Part shown: positions 5,340-8,777 of the stretch, one piece after another | Layout of the letters: each line of letters starts with the position of its first letter | Position numbering within the stretch: position 1 is the stretch's first letter | Origin: Candidatus Heimdallarchaeota archaeon AB_125 | Lineage (GTDB): Archaea > Asgardarchaeota > Heimdallarchaeia > Heimdallarchaeales > Heimdallarchaeaceae | Length of the DNA: 8,777 nt | NCBI GenBank assembly: GCA_001940755.1 | Contig: MEHH01000093.1 | Coordinates: forward strand, 1-8,777 | Direction of reading: 5' to 3' | Program-made: the position numbers and the translations under genes | The notes under the pieces: generated by a model | What the model saw: the letters and a program-made list of their open reading frames with translations, nothing else | Told to the model about the DNA's origin: nothing | Databases searched by the model: none

Positions 5340-6356
5340 CTAATCTGGTGATAATGTCCAAAATAGAGCTTCTAACATTTTTGTTTTAAACTCATAATTT
5401 GTATTGAAACTCGCAGAGAAGAAAGGCAAATCTCCAATATATCTCTGAAGTCCTGTAAAGAATTTAGCATATTCTGTACTCGCTTTCTCAATATTTTCAG
5501 GAAGAGAAACAATTATAGCTATTTTCGGTCTTGATTTAAGATCTTTCACTATTTCAAATAGAGTGTTGTATTTTCTCCCTCTAACGTCTGCTAGTAGAAT
5601 CAAAGCACTTTGATTATTCAGATACTCATCATCTGCTTTTGAGTAATTGATAAAGTTAAACTCATGTGTCTCAGTTTTTATAGATATGATGTCTTCAGAG
5701 TATGATGTTTCTTTATAGGGTAAGGAACTTAATAGAGAGGCATAATATTTCTTGATAAAACTAGTGAAATCTTTTGGGAAAATAACACCTATTTTGGTTT
5801 TCACTTTTGCCTTTGAAGGTTTCTTTTTCTTTTGAAGAAACTCTAAAATTTGCTCAGAGAGTAAATCTGCTTGCTTGAAGCTAAGAAGGTCTTTCAGAAT
5901 ATCATTATAAGAACTTATGATGTCTTTGAGAAATGCTGTATTTACTTGATTAATTTTGTAAACTTTATGAAATTTATACAAAAGAACCTTTGCTAATTCT
6001 TCTCTGAATGAATCAATTTTGGATACCATTTCTGGAACGAGCATGATGATTAGACCTAGAGTTTTTTCCTTCATCCTCTCATCTTTCATTGTTTTATCTC
6101 CTGCGATAAAAGAAAAAGCATATTGAACAAAACCTGAAGAAAAAGCAAATGGAAAAGGTCCATAAAGCTCAGAGGACATATCTTCTAATGTTACCATTCC
6201 CTGAAAAACAAGGGAGTATGTAACTGATCCTGAGAAAGTAAACTTATCTATAGTATCTTGGTCGAATTCAACATTTTTATCGAGAACCATTTCAACTAGG
6301 TTTGGACCAACATCCTCTAATCTGAACAAACAAACAAGCATATAATAAATTCTCAC
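5340..6356 (-). CDS. Putative longin-like domain fused to a degenerate small-GTPase-like domain
   Basis: This 338-residue protein has no recognised family name. Residues 1-155 have the strand/helix order of a longin or longin-DENN-like module: an opening strand YYMLVCLFRL, a GPFPF segment (66-70), FVQYAFSF (76-83), LGLIIMLVP (100-108), then two helices. A Lys-rich linker follows (175-188). Residues 188-336 resemble a Ras-type fold without its nucleotide motifs: KIGVIF (188-193) where a P-loop strand would be, but no GxxxxGK[ST]; ALILLADVRG (251-260); KIAIIVSLPE (278-287) in place of NKxD; and PFFSASF (311-317) like the G5 strand. It would therefore be a pseudo-GTPase, probably a cytosolic scaffold or regulator. 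The start at 6356 is GTG; an ATG at 6341 (MLVCLF) is an alternative and neither has a good SD. Domain assignments are by eye. Confidence 0.8.
   Translation of the reverse strand: MRIYYMLVCLFRLEDVGPNLVEMVLDKNVEFDQDTIDKFTFSGSVTYSLVFQGMVTLEDMSSELYGPFPFAFSSGFVQYAFSFIAGDKTMKDERMKEKTLGLIIMLVPEMVSKIDSFREELAKVLLYKFHKVYKINQVNTAFLKDIISSYNDILKDLLSFKQADLLSEQILEFLQKKKKPSKAKVKTKIGVIFPKDFTSFIKKYYASLLSSLPYKETSYSEDIISIKTETHEFNFINYSKADDEYLNNQSALILLADVRGRKYNTLFEIVKDLKSRPKIAIIVSLPENIEKASTEYAKFFTGLQRYIGDLPFFSASFNTNYEFKTKMLEALFWTLSPD
5378..5387 (+). terminator. Possible poly-T terminator of the racemase transcript
   Basis: TTTTTGTTTT lies 44 bases after the racemase stop, inside the end of the convergent minus-strand gene. 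It has the form of an archaeal oligo-T signal but could be chance in AT-rich coding DNA. Confidence 0.25.
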
Positions 6357-6397
6357 ATAAGTCTTTAAAATCTATTGATATCATTATGAAACTAGTA

Positions 6398-6407
6398 CAT
6401 TATTTAG
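6398..6407 (-). promoter_or_regulatory. Possible TATA box of the longin-like gene
   Basis: On the minus strand CTAAATAATG lies 42-51 bases before the GTG at 6356, so a transcript starting about 25 bases downstream would have a leader of some 20 bases. The surrounding 172-base gap (6357-6528) is AT-rich and holds no gene that I can support, so the assignment is weak. Confidence 0.25.
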
Positions 6408-6505
6408 AAGTTCAATAACCCTAGATGCTGAAGAAGCAGCTATATTTTTATCATCTCTACTATCATCTAATTTTGAATTTGCTAACTTTCCTGACCATCT
6501 ATCTT

Positions 6506-6515
6506 AAAAAAAAAA
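6506..6515 (-). terminator. Poly-T terminator of the zinc-finger gene
   Basis: On the minus strand an uninterrupted T10 run follows the TAA at 6529-6531 by 13 bases. It is the longest T run in the window and is the typical archaeal intrinsic termination signal, with no hairpin needed. It separates this gene from the longin-like gene downstream. Confidence 0.6.
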
Positions 6516-6528
6516 GCAACATTTGAAA

Positions 6529-8622
6529 TTATGATTCCTTGTGAGTCTTACTTACGTGCATTTTCAGTCCTCTTTCTGTTTTGAAGGACCTTTGACATTG
6601 AGCACAAACAAATTCTTCTACTGGAGTTTTTTCAACTTCAATTTGTTCAGGTTGTTCTTCTAGTATCTCAACAGTTTCTTCCTTTTCAGGTTTATCTGGA
6701 ACCTCTACTTCATTTTCTGGAATTTCTATTTCTTCAGATATTTCTTGTACAGTTTCGGGTTTTTCGTCTGCTACGATTTCAACTTCTGCATGATCTTGTA
6801 CAATATAGAGTCTACCACTAGCTAGCTCAATTCTAGCAGGTATCTCTTCTTTCAATATCATGTCATAAATCATTTTTTCAGCTTTATCAACAGATAAACC
6901 AACTTTCTCTGCAAATAGATCTAAAGGTATAGAACCAACTTTTGAAAGGCTCGAGATATATTTTCTTTTCATCATTTCGAATTCGAGGTTTTCTGGTAAC
7001 TTACGACCTTGAAATGCTTTAACCAAATCTTCATATGTACCTTCATTGAAGACAGTTAGAACGTCAGTAATTATACCTTTGAATGAATTATTCAGAACCA
7101 TTTCATTTATTGCATTAGAAATGGATTCTATCAAACTATCGGATCCTAATGTAACTAGAGTCATAGAAACACTTAGTCCATCAAACATTGTTAAAAATGA
7201 TACAATCCTCTGAAGAACTATTTCTTTAGGTTTTTCAGTTTCTAACTCTTGTTGATAGATTTTTATCAGAACTCTGCTTAATAGATGCATTAGGTCTATA
7301 TCTGATAATCCAAATGTGTTAATCATTCGTTTTAATCTATCTTCAATATAGATATCTGCAGTATTAATGTTCTTTTTCAGAAAATTTTCTATTGTGTCTC
7401 CTGCAATTAGTAAGGAACTTCTAACAACAAGAGATGCAGTTTTTAGATTTTGATTGTATAATCTATCATCCTCTGAGTTAAGAGTTTCCTCAAGTAAATC
7501 GTTTAATTTTTCATGATAATAGTCAGGTTTATGAGCTGAAAGATAGGTAATCATGTCAGCAATTTTTTCCTCTGGACTTAACTCTCTAACTTTTATCAAT
7601 CTCTTAAGAATCGTGTGGTATATCTTATCAATCAATAAAGGATTATTTTGCAATGATAGTAAATCCGAAAAAACAACTTCTACTCCAGTTGCATTGCTGG
7701 TCATTGCTCTTTCAATGAATGATGTTATAATATGTTCATCTACATCTAAAGAATCCAATTCCTCTAATTCAAATTGAGTAATCTGTTCTATTCCTGGTAA
7801 AACAAATTGACCATCAGCTTTTGGGACATAGTATTCACCACCAGTTACACCATTTTTTGGAGGTGGAGCTGGTATTGATTGAATTGCTTCTTCTGTATCT
7901 ATTACTTCCATCTCAAACTCATCAGTAAGAGTTTCTTGTTCTTTTTGAATCTCAGTAATTTCAGTTTCAACCTTCGGTTCATCTATTTGTATATCTTCAT
8001 CGAAAATTGATTCGATTAGTTCTTTATCTTCCTCACTAACTGAGATTTCTAGCGTTTGAACCACACTCTCATCTTTTGCTTCCTTTTCTTGTTTAGGTTC
8101 TCGTACTCTGAACAAACTTACTAGCTTTTCTCCTAAGCCTTCAATCAAGCCTTGAGGTTCAATTACTATAGAATCCAATGATACCTCTATGCTTTTCAAA
8201 ACAGTTTCTAAGAACTTTTGAGTAGATTGATTCTCTGATGTCAAATCCTCTACTAAAACTGTAATTCCCTCTTCTCTCAGAATAGGAACCAAATCACTAT
8301 CCTTAGTATCTATAATAATAGCATCCACACAATCTTTAACTAATTTAACATCAAATCCTTCATCGAATGTAGAATGAGCATCCGTTTTAAGTATATATTT
8401 TCCCTTGGCTATCCTAGCCGCTTCGTTAGTGGCAGCCCTCTGGCCTATCGGCTTGGTATGATGAACCAAAGTAACCCTGTCATCGTCTATGATATTCGGG
8501 TCAGGCCAATATCCATCAAGTACCGCTATTACCTCTATCTCTCCCCGACTCGCTTCGAGTGTCGTTTCTATCGTCTTTCGTAGAAGAAACTCGTTGCGGG
8601 CGGGTATTAAAACTGAAAGCAT
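6529..8622 (-). CDS. Chimeric frame: truncated GT2 N-terminus joined to a helical, PCI-like winged-helix, C2H2 zinc-finger protein
   Basis: The 697-residue frame holds two unrelated parts. Residues 1-98 are the start of a GT2 glycosyltransferase (LSVLIPARNE, VLDGYWP, HHTKPIGQRAA, KTDAH, DEGFDVKL). They stop at Cys98, before the rest of the catalytic domain, so no transferase activity is expected. From residue 99 the sequence changes. A short alpha/beta piece (99-128) is followed by an acidic low-complexity linker (about 175-250) with PAPPP at 251-255. A long all-helical region covers about 290-545. A winged helix spans 551-609, with an IPLDLFAEKVGLS recognition-type segment and ARIELASGRLYIV hairpin like PCI domains. 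A Glu/Pro/Val-rich tail (613-670) leads to a C2H2 finger (C673, C676, H689, H694; F680 and L686 in place). The native gene is probably cut at its 5' end, so its real start is outside the window. Solenoid plus winged helix suggests a cytosolic scaffold; function unknown. Confidence 0.7.
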   Translation of the reverse strand: MLSVLIPARNEFLLRKTIETTLEASRGEIEVIAVLDGYWPDPNIIDDDRVTLVHHTKPIGQRAATNEAARIAKGKYILKTDAHSTFDEGFDVKLVKDCVDAIIIDTKDSDLVPILREEGITVLVEDLTSENQSTQKFLETVLKSIEVSLDSIVIEPQGLIEGLGEKLVSLFRVREPKQEKEAKDESVVQTLEISVSEEDKELIESIFDEDIQIDEPKVETEITEIQKEQETLTDEFEMEVIDTEEAIQSIPAPPPKNGVTGGEYYVPKADGQFVLPGIEQITQFELEELDSLDVDEHIITSFIERAMTSNATGVEVVFSDLLSLQNNPLLIDKIYHTILKRLIKVRELSPEEKIADMITYLSAHKPDYYHEKLNDLLEETLNSEDDRLYNQNLKTASLVVRSSLLIAGDTIENFLKKNINTADIYIEDRLKRMINTFGLSDIDLMHLLSRVLIKIYQQELETEKPKEIVLQRIVSFLTMFDGLSVSMTLVTLGSDSLIESISNAINEMVLNNSFKGIITDVLTVFNEGTYEDLVKAFQGRKLPENLEFEMMKRKYISSLSKVGSIPLDLFAEKVGLSVDKAEKMIYDMILKEEIPARIELASGRLYIVQDHAEVEIVADEKPETVQEISEEIEIPENEVEVPDKPEKEETVEILEEQPEQIEVEKTPVEEFVCAQCQRSFKTERGLKMHVSKTHKES
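6538..6612 (-). other. C2H2 zinc-finger coding segment
   Basis: Residues 671-694 of the long minus-strand frame read as a classical finger, C-x2-C-x12-H-x4-H (C673, C676, H689, H694), with the usual Phe680 and Leu686 hydrophobic core. It lies four residues from the C-terminus and is joined by a flexible acidic tail. It could bind nucleic acid or a protein partner; a single finger alone does not decide which. Confidence 0.85.
8329..8622 (-). pseudogene. Truncated GT2 glycosyltransferase N-terminus (probably foreign or misassembled)
   Basis: These 98 codons match the N-terminal half of phage/metagenome GT2 enzymes. They contain the nucleotide-binding strand LSVLIPARNE, the D36 region VLDGYWP, GQRAATNEAA, and the D-x-H metal motif at D81-H83. 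In the relatives I recall, the Asp-Cys at 97-98 is followed by a Tyr-Asp-Trp-Thr-Val segment and the rest of the GT-A domain. Here the homology ends and an unrelated protein continues in frame. The ATG overlaps the stop of the upstream partial gene (TAATG), with AGGCGG at 8630-8635 as a good ribosome site seven bases away. DNA from about 8400 to the end is near 47% GC, unlike the rest of the window. Confidence 0.75.
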
Positions 8623-8777
8623 TAATTACCGCCTAATTTAGAATCTATTCTACCCCCATTTGCCAACTTAGCCCCGTTCCAAGTATATAGGTAGTCAGGT
8701 TGTATTGTGTTCTGTTCCTGCCGTTCCAAGGCCCTTACGGTAGGCAGTAGTTCAGTGTAAAGCTCTTCTTTTAGCAC
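8622..8777 (-). CDS. Partial gene, C-terminal 51 residues, overlapping the GT2 start
   Basis: On the minus strand a frame runs open from the window edge for 51 codons to TAA at 8624-8622, which overlaps the ATG of the GT2 reading frame as TAATG. The peptide includes TVRALERQEQNT, DYLYTWNGAKLANGG and ends RIDSKLGGN. It is hydrophilic and protein-like, but I do not recognise the family. The overlap and close packing are typical of phage or compact bacterial operons and match the higher GC of this end. Both features support the view that this end of the window comes from a different genome than the archaeal-looking genes. The true start lies outside the window. Confidence 0.5.
   Translation of the reverse strand: MLKEELYTELLPTVRALERQEQNTIQPDYLYTWNGAKLANGGRIDSKLGGN

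Noticed and set aside
6384..6503. A 39-codon open stretch on the minus strand in the gap between the zinc-finger and longin-like genes, protein-like in composition (for example AASSASRVIELLNN).
   Set aside because: It has no ATG, GTG or TTG at its beginning, and a TAA directly precedes it that cannot be removed by changing the length of the nearby T10 run. A chance open frame or a decayed remnant is more likely than a gene.
8374..8583. Plus-strand open frame of 69 codons at the right end.
   Set aside because: It is opposite the GT2 coding segment, whose motifs are unmistakable; this frame is an antisense shadow.
1..8777. CRISPR arrays, tRNA or rRNA genes, insertion sequences.
   Set aside because: I saw no regularly spaced direct repeats, no tRNA-like cloverleaf or T-loop signature, no rRNA-like sequence, and no transposase frame with terminal inverted repeats.

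Overview
The window looks like low-GC archaeal DNA, most likely from an Asgard (Promethearchaeati) archaeon. Three things support this. A Ras/Rab-type small GTPase is encoded beside large, mostly helical proteins of eukaryote-like architecture. Candidate promoters have the archaeal BRE/TATA form (for example around 712-728). Poly-T runs without a GC-rich hairpin follow several genes. Lineage is an inference from gene content; no rRNA or other marker gene is present.

Layout. The left edge (1-59, minus) holds the first 19 codons of a divergent gene. A Ras-like GTPase follows at 153-680, with an altered G3 motif and no lipidation cysteine. From 823 to 4158 the plus strand carries a tightly packed operon: a protein of unknown family split by one in-frame TAA (823-1449 and 1453-2019), a helical/coiled-coil protein (2020-3312) and a GNAT acyltransferase of the COG3375 type (3316-4158). 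An enolase-superfamily N-acylamino acid racemase / o-succinylbenzoate synthase follows at 4210-5334. The last two match the known pairing used to convert D-amino acids to L-amino acids through N-succinyl intermediates, although no deacylase is in view.

Two minus-strand genes converge on this block. The gene at 5340-6356 appears to join a longin-like domain to a degenerate GTPase fold. The long reading frame at 6529-8622 holds an acidic linker, a large helical region, a PCI-like winged helix and a C-terminal C2H2 zinc finger.

The right end is suspicious. The first 98 residues of the long frame are the start of a phage/metagenome-type GT2 glycosyltransferase that breaks off mid-domain. Upstream of it lies a partial gene with a TAATG overlap. 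From about 8400 the DNA is about 47% GC, against roughly one third elsewhere. The simplest reading is that the last 430-450 bases come from another genome, joined near 8330 by misassembly or, less likely, by recombination.

The points most worth a second look are the TAA inside a zinc ribbon, the longin plus pseudo-GTPase protein, the solenoid/winged-helix/zinc-finger protein, the variant GTPase, and the chimeric junction.
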